Translations under genes and position numbers: made by a program
Part shown: positions 8,524 through 16,210 of the stretch, one piece after another
Layout: each line of letters begins with the position of its first letter
How positions within the stretch are numbered: position 1 is the stretch's first letter
The notes under the pieces: model-generated
What the model was told of the DNA's origin: nothing
The model's input: only the letters and a program-made list of their open reading frames with translations
Databases searched by the model: none
From: Microlunatus elymi
GTDB taxonomy: Bacteria > Actinomycetota > Actinomycetes > Propionibacteriales > Propionibacteriaceae
Assembly: GCF_007362775.1 (NCBI RefSeq)
Contig: NZ_CP041692.1
Coordinates: 4,712,001 to 4,776,000 of the forward strand
Direction: 5' to 3'
Length of the DNA: 64,000 nucleotides

Positions 8524-9462
8524 TCAGGCCAGCGCGTTGCGGGCCATTGCCAGTCGGCTCGCGCACCGCTGCGGCATGGTGTGCCAGTAGTACGGGAACG
8601 TCATCACCGCGATCGACAGCGCCCAGGCCCGGCCACGCTGCCACTCGGCCTCGTCGATGCCTGCGCGCTCGCGCACGATCTCCCGGCTCGGCTCATCGAA
8701 GAGCTCCCAGACACCGTGCAGATCGATGGCCGGATCGCCGATCGCCAGCCCGCCGAAGTCGAGCACCGCGGTCAGCCGGCCGTCGCGGACGAGCAGGTTC
8801 TCGGCCAGCAGGTCGCAGTGATACCAGCGCGGTGGCGTTTCGTCGGCGACACCCGGCAGTCGCATCGCCTGCTCCCAGAACCGCAGCGCCGCATCAAGAT
8901 CAAGATCGAGGCCGTCGATCCGGCGGCAGGCCTCGATGTCGCGGCGGGTCGCCTCGGCGCGGGTGATCAGCGGCAGGCCGCGATAGTTGCGCAAGGCCGG
9001 ATCGGCGTACGCGTCCGCCGGCACCTCGGTCTCGCGGAGCGCGAGGAGAACGTCGGCGAAGTCGCCCGCGAACTGCGTACGGGATTCGTCGGCCGCGTGG
9101 TCGGGCCCGACCACGTCGGGATGCCGGCCGTCGATCCAGCGCACCACCGACCAGTGCTCCGGATAGCCGAAGCCGGGCTCGCCGACGGCGAGGATCTCGG
9201 GCACCTCGACCGGCAGGTTGGCGGCCATCAGCGGCGACCAACGCCGTTCGAGGTTGATCGAGCCGCTGCCACCGGGCTGGCGCGGCATCCGCACCAGGAG
9301 ATCATCACCGAGTCGGAAGAGTGCGTTGCTGGAGCCGGAGGCGCCGAGCCTGCTGAGCGGAAGTTCCGCGTGCTCGGGCAGATCGCGATCGACCAGGCGG
9401 CGTACCAGGTCACGATCGATCGCCAGCTCGTCGTCATGCAGGATGTCGGTCACCGGCGCCAT
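8524..9462 (-). CDS. Aminoglycoside/macrolide phosphotransferase-family kinase
   Basis: 312 aa with the kinase-like fold of the APH family: a nucleotide-binding N-lobe (SSNALFRLGDDLLVRMPRQ), the Brenner-type catalytic loop HCDLLAENLLV near residue 210 (HGD is HCD here) and the metal-binding motif VLDFGGLAIGDPAIDL. The family phosphorylates aminoglycosides, macrolides, choline or sugars; actinobacterial chromosomal members usually have unknown substrates. It starts immediately beside the palindromic repeat at 9471-9522, which separates it from the DUF3263 gene. No resistance gene neighbours are present, so I would not infer resistance. Confidence 0.82.
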   Translation of the reverse strand: MAPVTDILHDDELAIDRDLVRRLVDRDLPEHAELPLSRLGASGSSNALFRLGDDLLVRMPRQPGGSGSINLERRWSPLMAANLPVEVPEILAVGEPGFGYPEHWSVVRWIDGRHPDVVGPDHAADESRTQFAGDFADVLLALRETEVPADAYADPALRNYRGLPLITRAEATRRDIEACRRIDGLDLDLDAALRFWEQAMRLPGVADETPPRWYHCDLLAENLLVRDGRLTAVLDFGGLAIGDPAIDLHGVWELFDEPSREIVRERAGIDEAEWQRGRAWALSIAVMTFPYYWHTMPQRCASRLAMARNALA

Positions 9463-9470
9463 CCAACCAC

Positions 9471-9522
9471 CGACTTGTCAGCGTCAGGAAGCGCTATAAC
9501 GCCCTGTCCCGCTGACAACTCG
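9471..9522. repeat. 52-nt palindromic intergenic repeat, copy A
   Basis: Begins CGACTTGTCAGCGTCAGG and ends CCCGCTGACAACTCG, with GCGCTATAACGC at the centre. The arms are imperfect complements of each other. Two further copies of exactly 52 nt lie at 48939-48990 (opposite orientation) and 58275-58326. This copy lies between the stop of the DUF3263 gene and the start of the kinase gene, both on the minus strand, where it could fold as a terminator-like hairpin. Confidence 0.85.
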
Positions 9523-9529
9523 CGGGGCG

Positions 9530-9835
9530 TTAGACGTCGAGGTTGATGCCGAGGCGGCGGGCGGAGCGGTTGCGCTGCCGGGTGGCGCGCAGCCGGCGCA
9601 GCCGCTTGACCAACAACGGGTCGGCGGCGAGCGCCTCGGGACGGTCGATCAGGGCGTTGAGCAGCTGGTAGTAGCGGGTGGCCGACATCTCGAACTTGTC
9701 CCGGATCGCCTGCTCCTTGGCGCCGGCGAACTTCCACCATTGACGCTCGAAGGACAGGATCTCGGCATCGCGCTCGCTGAGTTCGCCGACCGGCTCGTCG
9801 CCGGGGAGGGCTGCTGCCTCGTTCGCTGACACCAT
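9530..9835 (-). CDS. DUF3263 domain protein
   Basis: 101 aa. The block LSERDAEILSFERQWWKFAG, then AKEQAIRDKFEMSATRYYQL and RLRRLRATRQRNRSARRLG is the DUF3263 signature, found almost only in Actinomycetota. The helical Ser-Ala-Thr-Arg-Tyr-Tyr part looks like a helix-turn-helix, and the basic C-terminus fits nucleic-acid binding, but no function is established. It has its own start next to the palindrome at 9852-9875 and is divergent from the Gfo/Idh gene. Confidence 0.85.
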   Translation of the reverse strand: MVSANEAAALPGDEPVGELSERDAEILSFERQWWKFAGAKEQAIRDKFEMSATRYYQLLNALIDRPEALAADPLLVKRLRRLRATRQRNRSARRLGINLDV

Positions 9836-9851
9836 GGGTGCATCCTAAATC

Positions 9852-9875
9852 GGGAATGACACTCGTGTCATTCCC
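9852..9875. promoter_or_regulatory. 24-bp palindromic operator-like site
   Basis: GGGAATGACAC (9852-9862) and GTGTCATTCCC (9865-9875) are perfect complements around a 2-bp TC centre. The site lies in the 109-bp divergent space between the DUF3263 gene and the Gfo/Idh-manA pair. Size and symmetry suit a dimeric repressor such as a TetR- or GntR-type protein; the regulator is not identifiable here. Confidence 0.6.
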
Positions 9876-9944
9876 AGCCTCGGCGAGCCGCTCATCCAGC
9901 GGCCGACCGGTGCTCATCGGGACCAAATGCGGTTGGATGGGTCC

Positions 9945-10976
9945 GTGACCAATCATCGGACCCGCTGGGGTGTATTGAGCACCGGCCACATCGCCGGCGT
10001 CTTCGCGCGTGACCTGGCGCTGCTGCCGGACGAGGCCGAGTTGGCGGCGGTGGCGTCGCGGACGAGTGAGAAGGCGGAGAAGTTCGCTGCCGAGTACGGC
10101 TTCGAGCGGGCCTACGGCAGCTACGCCGAGCTGGCCGCCGATCCGCAGATCGACGTGGTCTACATCGCCTCCCCGCATCATGATCATTTCGACTCGGCCC
10201 GGCTCTGCCTCCAGGGTGGCAAGTCCGTGCTGGTGGAGAAGCCGCTGACCACCAGCGCGGCCGACACCGAGGAGTTGATCAAGCTCGCCGAACGGCACGG
10301 GCTGTTTCTGATGGAGGCCCTGTGGACGCGGACGAATCCCCTGCTGCGCAAGGCGGTTCAGGTGGTACGCAGTGGCGAGCTCGGCTCGGTGCGCCATCTG
10401 GAGATCAGCTTCGGATTCCGGTTCACCGGTCCCGATGATCATCGTCTGCTCGACCCTGCGCAGGCCGGCGGCGCGATCTGGGACCTCGGCGTCTACCCGG
10501 CGCACGTCAGCAACGCGTTCCTGGGCGAACCGGCCGAGTTGCTGGGATTCGGTCATCATCACCCCCGCACCGGCGTTGACTCCCACGCGGCCGCCCTGCT
10601 GCGTTTCCCTTGCACAGAAGGCGATCCGGCACCCACCGGTTCGTTGCTGGCCACCTTGGAGACGGATCCGGCCAACCGCACCACCGTCTACTGCACCGAG
10701 GGACGGGTCGAGCTGGACAACGTGGTGAAGCCCGACGTGCTCAAGATCATCCGCGGGTCCGGCTCCGACGCCGAGACCGAAGAGGTGATCACCCAACTAC
10801 CGGGCGGCGGCTACACCCTGCAAGCCCAGGAGGTCATGTTCCGGCTGCGATCCGGCGAGTTGGAGTCGCCGCTGGTGCCCTGGCAGGACACCCTGGCGGT
10901 CGCCCGTACGCTGGACCGCTGGTTGCTGGCGGTCGGTGATGGGTCTCGGGAATCGACGAGAGGTGTGGATCGATGA
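9945..10976 (+). CDS. Gfo/Idh/MocA-family oxidoreductase
   Basis: About 343 aa from GTG 9945 (an in-frame ATG lies at 9927). The N-terminal Rossmann fold starts RWGVLSTGHIAGVFARDL, and the family motif is LVEKPLTTSAADTEEL (about residue 90), where Glu-Lys-Pro contacts NAD(P). The substrate-domain sequence GGAIWDLGVYPAHVSNAFLG carries the Asp and His-like catalytic area of the family. Such enzymes oxidise or reduce sugars and cyclitols. Its stop overlaps the manA start by 4 bp (ATGA), so the two genes are translationally coupled and the substrate may be a hexose derivative. Confidence 0.85.
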   Translation: MTNHRTRWGVLSTGHIAGVFARDLALLPDEAELAAVASRTSEKAEKFAAEYGFERAYGSYAELAADPQIDVVYIASPHHDHFDSARLCLQGGKSVLVEKPLTTSAADTEELIKLAERHGLFLMEALWTRTNPLLRKAVQVVRSGELGSVRHLEISFGFRFTGPDDHRLLDPAQAGGAIWDLGVYPAHVSNAFLGEPAELLGFGHHHPRTGVDSHAAALLRFPCTEGDPAPTGSLLATLETDPANRTTVYCTEGRVELDNVVKPDVLKIIRGSGSDAETEEVITQLPGGGYTLQAQEVMFRLRSGELESPLVPWQDTLAVARTLDRWLLAVGDGSRESTRGVDR

Positions 10977-12178
10977 AGCGTCTGACCGGAAAGATTCAGC
11001 CGTACGCCTGGGGATCGAAGTCGGCCATCCCGAAGCTCATCGGCACCGAGCCGAGTGGTGAGCCACAGGCCGAGCTGTGGCTCGGTGCGCATCCGCTGGC
11101 TCCGTCACTGCTGGTCGACCATGGCGGCGCCGGCGAGGGGCTCGATGCTGCGATCGAGGCCGATCCCCAGAGCTGGGTCGGCAAGGCGCCGGTGCAGGAG
11201 TTCGGGCCGCGACTGCCGTACCTGATGAAGGTGCTGGCAGCGGCCCAGCCACTGTCCCTGCAGGCCCACCCGAATCGACAGCAAGCCGAAGAGGGTTTCG
11301 CCCGCGAGGAGGCGGCCGGAATTGCCCGCAATGCGCCGGAGCGCACCTACCGGGACGACTGGCCGAAGCCGGAAGCCCTGTGTGCGTTGGGAGAATTCCA
11401 TGCCCTCTGCGGATTCCGGGAGCCTGCGGAGACCTATCGGCTGTTCGAGGAGTTGGAGGTGCCGGCCGCGCTGCAGTTGGTCGCACCGCTCAAGGGCGGC
11501 GGGCCGGCCGAGCTGAAACAGGTGTTCGGCGACCTGCTGCGGATGCGGCATGCCGGTGACCTGGTCGATCACGTCGTCCGGGCTGCGATGGCGTGGGCCG
11601 CGGAGACCGGTCCGACGGGCCGGTTTGCGCGGACGGCGGTCGAGGTCGCCGGTTTCTATCCAGGCGACCCGGGCGTGCTGGCGGCGTTGCTGATGAACCG
11701 GGTGATCTTGAACCGGCATCAAGCGCTGTTCCTGCCGGCGGGCAATCTGCACGCCTACCTGCGCGGCCTCGGTGTGGAGATCATGGCCAACTCCGACAAC
11801 GTGCTGCGCGGCGGTCTGACCGGCAAGCACATCGACGTCGACGAGTTGCTGAAGCTGCTGGACTTCACCCCGGGAGCGGCCCGACCGGTGCCGACGGTCG
11901 AGAACTCCCCCGGCGTCGTTCGCTATCAGACTCCGGCGCCCGAGTTTGCGCTCTGGCGGCTCGATGTCGATCATGAACCGGACGCCGGACTGACGTTGCC
12001 GGCTGACGACCTCGGCCGGGTGGCGCTGTCCACGGATGGCTCGGTTTCCCTGCACACACAGGACAGTACGCTGCACATCGGCCAAGGGCAGGCGGCTTTC
12101 CTGCGACCCGGAGAGCAGGTCACGGTGTCCGGCGACGGGACCGTCTTCGTCGGATCGGCCGGATCGAGCGCGTCGTAA
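10973..12178 (+). CDS. manA: Mannose-6-phosphate isomerase, class I
   Basis: 401 aa cupin metalloenzyme: KIQPYAWGSKSAIPKLIG at the start, EPQAELWLGAHPLAPS, then the zinc-site motif LQAHPNRQQAEEGF (about residue 95) with Gln and His, DDWPKPEALCAL (Glu) and LPAGNLHAYLRGLGVEIMANSDN (His). It converts mannose 6-phosphate and fructose 6-phosphate, linking mannose use to glycolysis and GDP-mannose supply for cell-wall glycans. It follows the Gfo/Idh gene with an ATGA overlap and converges on the hydroxyacid dehydrogenase gene 1 bp away. Confidence 0.93.
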   Translation: MKRLTGKIQPYAWGSKSAIPKLIGTEPSGEPQAELWLGAHPLAPSLLVDHGGAGEGLDAAIEADPQSWVGKAPVQEFGPRLPYLMKVLAAAQPLSLQAHPNRQQAEEGFAREEAAGIARNAPERTYRDDWPKPEALCALGEFHALCGFREPAETYRLFEELEVPAALQLVAPLKGGGPAELKQVFGDLLRMRHAGDLVDHVVRAAMAWAAETGPTGRFARTAVEVAGFYPGDPGVLAALLMNRVILNRHQALFLPAGNLHAYLRGLGVEIMANSDNVLRGGLTGKHIDVDELLKLLDFTPGAARPVPTVENSPGVVRYQTPAPEFALWRLDVDHEPDAGLTLPADDLGRVALSTDGSVSLHTQDSTLHIGQGQAAFLRPGEQVTVSGDGTVFVGSAGSSAS

Positions 12179-12179
12179 C

Positions 12180-13208
12180 TCAGGCGAAGGTGTGCCGCCG
12201 CTCGGGCGGGACCTGGAACTGCAGCGGCCGGTCGGTCAGGATCCGTTCCGCCTCGTCGATCGCGCCGTTGGCCATCCGGCGTACCTCGACCCCCTTGGAG
12301 CCGGCGATGTGCGGCGTCAGCACCACGTTCGGCAACGTCCACAGCGGTGAGCCGGGCTCCGGCGGTTCCGGGTGCGTGACGTCCAGGATCGCCCGGATCC
12401 GTCCGGTCTGCAGTTCCTTGATCAACGCGGGTTCGTCGATGATCTTGCCGCGGGAGGTGTTGATCAAGGTCGCTCCGTCGCGCAGCCGGGCCAGCAGGTC
12501 GGCGTTGATCATGCCGATGGTCTCCGGCAGCAACGGCGCGTGCACGCTGACGATGTCGGAGGTCCTGAACAGTTCGTCGAGTTCGACCTTGCGAGCGCCC
12601 AGTGCCGCGATCTCGTCCGCGTCGCAGAACGGATCACTGATGATCACGTCGAACTCGAATGCCCGCAGCAGTTCGGCAACCCGACGGCCGATCCGCGAGG
12701 CACTCACCAGCCCGATCGTCTTGCCGTAGTTGCCCAGCCGGTCGCCGTACCAGTCGCCGGTCGGCCGATCTCGACGTCGGGCGAACTCCTCGATCGACTC
12801 GAGCACCCGCTTGTTCTCCAGCAAGATCATCGCCAGCACGTACTCCGCAACCGGCAGACCGTTCAGGTCCGCCATCGACGACACGGTGATGCCGCGATCC
12901 CAGACCGCGTCGCCGGCAATGGCCCGTACCGATCCGGCGGCATGCACCAGTGCGCGCAACCGCGGCGCCGCGGCCACCACCCGGTCGTCGACCGTCGGGC
13001 AGCCCCAGGAGGTGATCAAGATCTCCGCATCGGCCAGCAACGGCAGCGACGCGTCGTCGAAGGCCGTGAGCACCCGCTGCTGCGGCCGGCTGATCGACCG
13101 CAGCCGCTCCCACTCGGCCGGCCCGAACTGCAGCTCGGCCGTCTCGGCGGCCATCGCCAGGACCACCGTGGCCGACCCGGCGGGACGAACTTGATCTTCG
13201 CTGTGCAA
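12180..13208 (-). CDS. D-2-hydroxyacid dehydrogenase
   Basis: About 342 aa. TTG 13208 was chosen because AAGGAG lies 5 nt upstream; a longer frame starts at 13268. Catalytic residues of the family are visible: Arg in NTSRGKIIDE, Glu in DVTHPEPPEPGSPL and His in VVLTPHIAGS. The cofactor loop reads GLVSASRIGRRVAELL, in which the usual first glycines of GxGxxG are replaced by Ser and Ala, a variant of the hydroxyacid-dehydrogenase group related to phosphoglycerate dehydrogenase. It likely reduces or oxidises a 2-oxo/2-hydroxy acid with NAD(H); the substrate is unknown. Confidence 0.83.
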   Translation of the reverse strand: MHSEDQVRPAGSATVVLAMAAETAELQFGPAEWERLRSISRPQQRVLTAFDDASLPLLADAEILITSWGCPTVDDRVVAAAPRLRALVHAAGSVRAIAGDAVWDRGITVSSMADLNGLPVAEYVLAMILLENKRVLESIEEFARRRDRPTGDWYGDRLGNYGKTIGLVSASRIGRRVAELLRAFEFDVIISDPFCDADEIAALGARKVELDELFRTSDIVSVHAPLLPETIGMINADLLARLRDGATLINTSRGKIIDEPALIKELQTGRIRAILDVTHPEPPEPGSPLWTLPNVVLTPHIAGSKGVEVRRMANGAIDEAERILTDRPLQFQVPPERRHTFA

Positions 13209-13309
13209 CGCTTCTCCTTGGACCGGTTTGTTGGGTGCCGACGAGACACGATCGGCGGCTGCTGCCACCTGCGGCAGCGTACCGGGGCGGGCTTCGGAGA
13301 GGAGGGGCC

Positions 13310-13669
13310 ATGGCGAAGAAGGCCGAGGTTCGGCGGGTCTACGACGAGCCGCAGGACGACGACGGCCGGCGGGTGCTGGTCGACCGGCTGTGGCCGCGCG
13401 GAGTCAGCAAGGAGCGTGCCGACCTGACCGAGTGGTGCAAGGAGGTCGCCCCGTCGACCGAACTGCGTAAGTGGTACGGCCACGTACCGGAGCGGTTCGA
13501 CGAATTCAGCCGTCGCTATCGCTCCGAGTTGGAGGACGCCGATCACGCCGACGCGCTGAAACACCTGCAGGAGTTGGCATCCAAGGGAAAGCTGACCCTG
13601 CTGACGGGCACCAAGGAGCCCGAGATCAGTGAGGCCGCCGTGCTCGCCGACCTGCTGAACAAGGCGTGA
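13310..13669 (+). CDS. DUF488 domain protein
   Basis: 119 aa from ATG 13310, preceded by GAGAGGAGGGG. The protein begins with AEVRRVYDEPQDDDGRRVLV and continues DRLWPRGVSKERADLTEWCKEVAPS, the hallmark of the DUF488 family (YeaO-like), whose biochemical role is not established. LTLLTGTKEPEISEAAVL at the end matches the conserved LLYSAKDE-like strand. It starts divergently from the hydroxyacid dehydrogenase gene and overlaps the next gene by GTGA. Confidence 0.85.
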   Translation: MAKKAEVRRVYDEPQDDDGRRVLVDRLWPRGVSKERADLTEWCKEVAPSTELRKWYGHVPERFDEFSRRYRSELEDADHADALKHLQELASKGKLTLLTGTKEPEISEAAVLADLLNKA

Positions 13670-14628
13670 CAGGGATGCGCGAACGGATGATCCGGGTCGG
13701 CCTGATCGGCGTCGCCGATCCTCGGCATCGGTGGTTCCTGGCCGCCGCTGTACGACGCCGGGCGGGTGTCGGCATCGTCGGCCTGAGCGAGCCCGATCCG
13801 GTGGCCAGGACTGAGGTCGGCGACCGCTACGACCTGCCGACCTGGGATGATCATCAGGCGATGCTGCAGTCGGTTCGGCCGACGCTGGTTGCGGTGACCC
13901 AACCGGATCCCGGACCGCTGGTGATCGACGCGCTGCAGCATGGGGCCGACGTGCTGGTGCTGCCGCCGATCGCGGATTCCCTTGCAGGGTTGGAGAATGT
14001 CGCCGCGGCAGCCGACGCGACCGGACGTCGGGTGATCGCCGCCCACACCTATCGCGGACATCCGGCGACCCGGACGGTGCAGCAGCTGACCGGGCGGCTC
14101 GGCCGGCTCGACGTCGTCTCGCTGATGATCAGCGGGCGGCTCGACGACCACGCTCGCCGGGCCGCGATCGTGGAAGGACTGGACGTCTTCCGGTTGCTCA
14201 CCGGTTCGACACCCAGCGTGATCACCGAGATCGGCGACGGCGATCGGTTGCGGGAGGAGGACCCGGCCGAGCTGCGTACCGGATTCGGTGAGTTGATCAT
14301 GGTCGCCCCCGCCGACGCCGCCGACGCCGCGGACGAGGAGGCACCGGTCTTCGAGGTACGCGTCCGGCCGGACACCGACGAGCTGCAGCAGACGATCCAG
14401 GTCGTCGGCGAGGGCGGCGCGGTCGAGTGGGACACCCGGACCGGACTGATGCACTCGGCCTTCGACGGCACCGGCGGAGGCGAACCGATCACGGTCAGTT
14501 GCGGTCACCCCGAACCAGCCGAATGGGTGTTGAACAACCTGATCCGCCGGCGCCGACCGCTGTTCAGCACGGAGGAGTCGCTGGAACTCACCCGGCTGCT
14601 GTTGTCGAGGTCAGCGCCCGTCGGTTGA
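13666..14628 (+). CDS. Gfo/Idh/MocA-like oxidoreductase, divergent
   Basis: 320 aa from GTG 13666, which overlaps the DUF488 stop; ATG codons at 13675 and 13687 are alternatives. The N-terminus MIRVGLIGVADPRHRWFLAAA has a Rossmann-like start, PTLVAVTQPDPGPLVIDALQHGADVLVLPPIADSL matches the family in outline, but the usual Glu-Lys-Pro motif is replaced by LPPIAD. C-terminal strands (GGAVEWDTRTGLMH) resemble the Gfo/Idh substrate domain. Loss of the EKP motif suggests altered cofactor use or a non-catalytic role. The 3' end overlaps the convergent LuxR-type gene by 18 bp. Confidence 0.65.
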   Translation: MTGMRERMIRVGLIGVADPRHRWFLAAAVRRRAGVGIVGLSEPDPVARTEVGDRYDLPTWDDHQAMLQSVRPTLVAVTQPDPGPLVIDALQHGADVLVLPPIADSLAGLENVAAAADATGRRVIAAHTYRGHPATRTVQQLTGRLGRLDVVSLMISGRLDDHARRAAIVEGLDVFRLLTGSTPSVITEIGDGDRLREEDPAELRTGFGELIMVAPADAADAADEEAPVFEVRVRPDTDELQQTIQVVGEGGAVEWDTRTGLMHSAFDGTGGGEPITVSCGHPEPAEWVLNNLIRRRRPLFSTEESLELTRLLLSRSAPVG

Positions 14629-15264
14629 CGGCGGTCGCTGCGCGACGCGATCGGGACGGAATCCGTGCTCGATGCCCCACAGGACGGCCTGCGTCCGGCT
14701 GGTCGCGCCGATCCGGCGATAGCAGCTGCGGATGTAGGACTTGATCGAGTTGATCGACAGGTGGGCGCGCTCGGCGATCTCCTGATTGCTGAGCCCCTGG
14801 GTGATCAGGGCCAGGATCTCGGCCTCGCGTGCGGTGAGGCCCTCCTCCCGGCCCGGCCAGTCTCCGCCGACGACGGCCGACGTCTTGGCCGAGCCGTCCG
14901 GTCGCACCCGGACGCCGCGGTGCACCTCGGTCAGGGCGTTTACGAGCTCGGCTGCGGGCAGTGCCTTCGACAGGTAGCCGCTGGCTCCGTTGTCCAGTGC
15001 CGCCGTGACCAGAGCCGGCTCGACGTTCCAGGAATAGACGACGACCTTGCCGACGCGTGGGTTGGCGGTCAGCTTCCGTACCTCGGCCCGGTCACCCTGA
15101 TTACTGGCGAAGGTGTCATACATCGCGATGTCGACCGGATGATCGACCTGACCGTCGGCGTCCAGCTCCACCACCAGGACCTTGTCCTGGTACGAGCGAA
15201 GCATCGTCGCGAGCCCGTGCACGACGACCTCGTAGTCGTTGACCAATGCCACTCGGATGACCAT
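14611..15264 (-). CDS. LuxR-family response regulator, NarL type
   Basis: 217 aa from ATG 15264. The receiver domain (about 1-115) begins VIRVALVNDYEVVVHGLATML and has the phosphoacceptor position in IAMYDTF; the phosphate-contact Ser/Thr and Lys region reads VYSWNVEPAL and SKALPAAEL. The C-terminal GerE helix-turn-helix is LTAREAEILALITQGLSNQEIAERAHLSINSIKSYI. It would bind DNA as a dimer after activation. No sensor kinase is adjacent, so the partner must be elsewhere or it is an orphan. It is divergent from the ANTAR gene across a 294-bp space with a long hairpin. Confidence 0.87.
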   Translation of the reverse strand: MVIRVALVNDYEVVVHGLATMLRSYQDKVLVVELDADGQVDHPVDIAMYDTFASNQGDRAEVRKLTANPRVGKVVVYSWNVEPALVTAALDNGASGYLSKALPAAELVNALTEVHRGVRVRPDGSAKTSAVVGGDWPGREEGLTAREAEILALITQGLSNQEIAERAHLSINSIKSYIRSCYRRIGATSRTQAVLWGIEHGFRPDRVAQRPPSTDGR

Positions 15265-15452
15265 TGGGCCACCATAGAGGACAAATGCCACCCGCAAGGG
15301 TGAAGTGCGATACCCGTCGTCCGCCTACGCTGAAACCCGGTTGGTCACGTCCGGCAGGCATCCGGGCCGACCGACCTCGACCCGTTGCCCCAGGCCGACT
15401 TGGCGGCGGCTCATTGCACGGCGGTGGTTGAGATCGGACGCCGCCCGCAAGG

Positions 15453-15495
15453 AACTGGTCCTCATGGAACCGAGCCGGATCCATGAGGACCAGTT
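15453..15495. repeat. Long perfect hairpin upstream of the ANTAR gene
   Basis: AACTGGTCCTCATGG (15453-15467) and CCATGAGGACCAGTT (15481-15495) are perfect complements. The 13-nt loop AACCGAGCCGGAT contains a further CCG/CGG pair, and GG/TTC bases beyond the arms extend the stem with one bulge. The remaining parts of the 15265-15558 gap show nothing else I can name. As RNA it would lie in the leader of the ANTAR-protein gene, 63 nt before its start. As DNA it could be an operator or a small palindromic element. Confidence 0.8.
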
Positions 15496-15558
15496 CTTGT
15501 CCGGGGCGCGGGAACTGAACCGATCCGACGAATGCGGGCTTGAAGAACGGAGTTGCGG

Positions 15559-15903
15559 GTGGAAAGCGGTGCGGGCGGCGATCAGCAGGTTGAGTTCGCT
15601 CGCGCGGTCGACGGCTCCCGGCCGACCCGTGAAATCATCGACCTGGCGGCGCTGCAGGAGGCGCTCGCCGAAGCGGAGAACGAGATAGCCTCGCTGCGGA
15701 CAGCACTGGAGGCGAACCGCGTCATCGCCGTCGCTCTGGGCATCCTGATCGAACGCTACGGCATCAGCCAGGACACCGCGTTCGCCTACCTCAAGCGACT
15801 CAGCCAGGACAACAACCGCAAGCTCCGCGACCTCGCCGCCGAACTCGTCGACACCGGCAAGCTCAGCGACGACGGTGAGGTCAGCTGGCCTGACGGTCCG
15901 TGA
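15559..15903 (+). CDS. ANTAR-domain RNA-binding protein
   Basis: 114 aa from GTG 15559, with GGAG 6 nt upstream (TTG 15553 is too close to the SD). A predicted coiled-coil (ALQEALAEAENEIASLRTALEANR, residues about 30-55) leads into the ANTAR helices: ALGILIERYGISQDTAFAYL and RLSQDNNRKLRDLAAELVDTG. ANTAR domains bind paired hexaloop stem-loops in leader RNA and prevent termination. There is no GAF or receiver domain, so this is a minimal ANTAR protein with a coiled-coil dimerisation region. The long hairpin at 15453-15495 in its own leader makes autoregulation conceivable. Confidence 0.85.
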   Translation: MESGAGGDQQVEFARAVDGSRPTREIIDLAALQEALAEAENEIASLRTALEANRVIAVALGILIERYGISQDTAFAYLKRLSQDNNRKLRDLAAELVDTGKLSDDGEVSWPDGP

Positions 15904-15922
15904 AGTTGATCATGAAACGTTG

Positions 15923-15998
15923 TGGAGCCGCGTGGGAGAATCGAACTCCCGACATTCGATTTACAAGATCGACGCTCTGCCAACTGAGCTAACGCGGC
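15923..15998 (-). tRNA. tRNA-Thr(UGU)
   Basis: Reading the minus strand from 15998: acceptor GCCGCGT, TA, D-arm GCTC..GAGC, anticodon stem TCGAT/ATCGA with loop CTTGTAA (anticodon TGT), T-arm GGGAG TTCGATT CTCCC, acceptor ACGCGGC, discriminator T and an encoded CCA (15923-15925). All stems pair. It reads threonine codon ACA. The space downstream to the methyltransferase gene (15999-16210) holds nothing else I recognise. Confidence 0.96.
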
Positions 15999-16210
15999 CT
16001 GCGCCCTGGGAGCGTGCCAAACAATCCGCTCTGCTGCGCGACGCGCTGCACGCACATCACGCCGCTCGCTACGAGCGTCATATTCAGCACCCTCCTGGGA
16101 GCGCCTGCCAATACTAACGGTGCAATCGGCACACCTCGGACGGCAGGTCTTCCACGGGCGCAGGCCGCCGGCTCCCCCGAAGCCGGGTTGCTCCCCGATG
16201 TCGCGTCAGC

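Noticed and set aside
6507-8966. 819-codon plus-strand frame
   Set aside because: Antisense to the TAP-like hydrolase gene, rich in Arg/Gly/Pro with no recognisable domain; a shadow frame.
8524-9462. Aminoglycoside resistance gene
   Set aside because: The kinase fold is clear, but nothing in sequence or context identifies an antibiotic substrate; such genes are common housekeeping paralogues in Actinomycetota.
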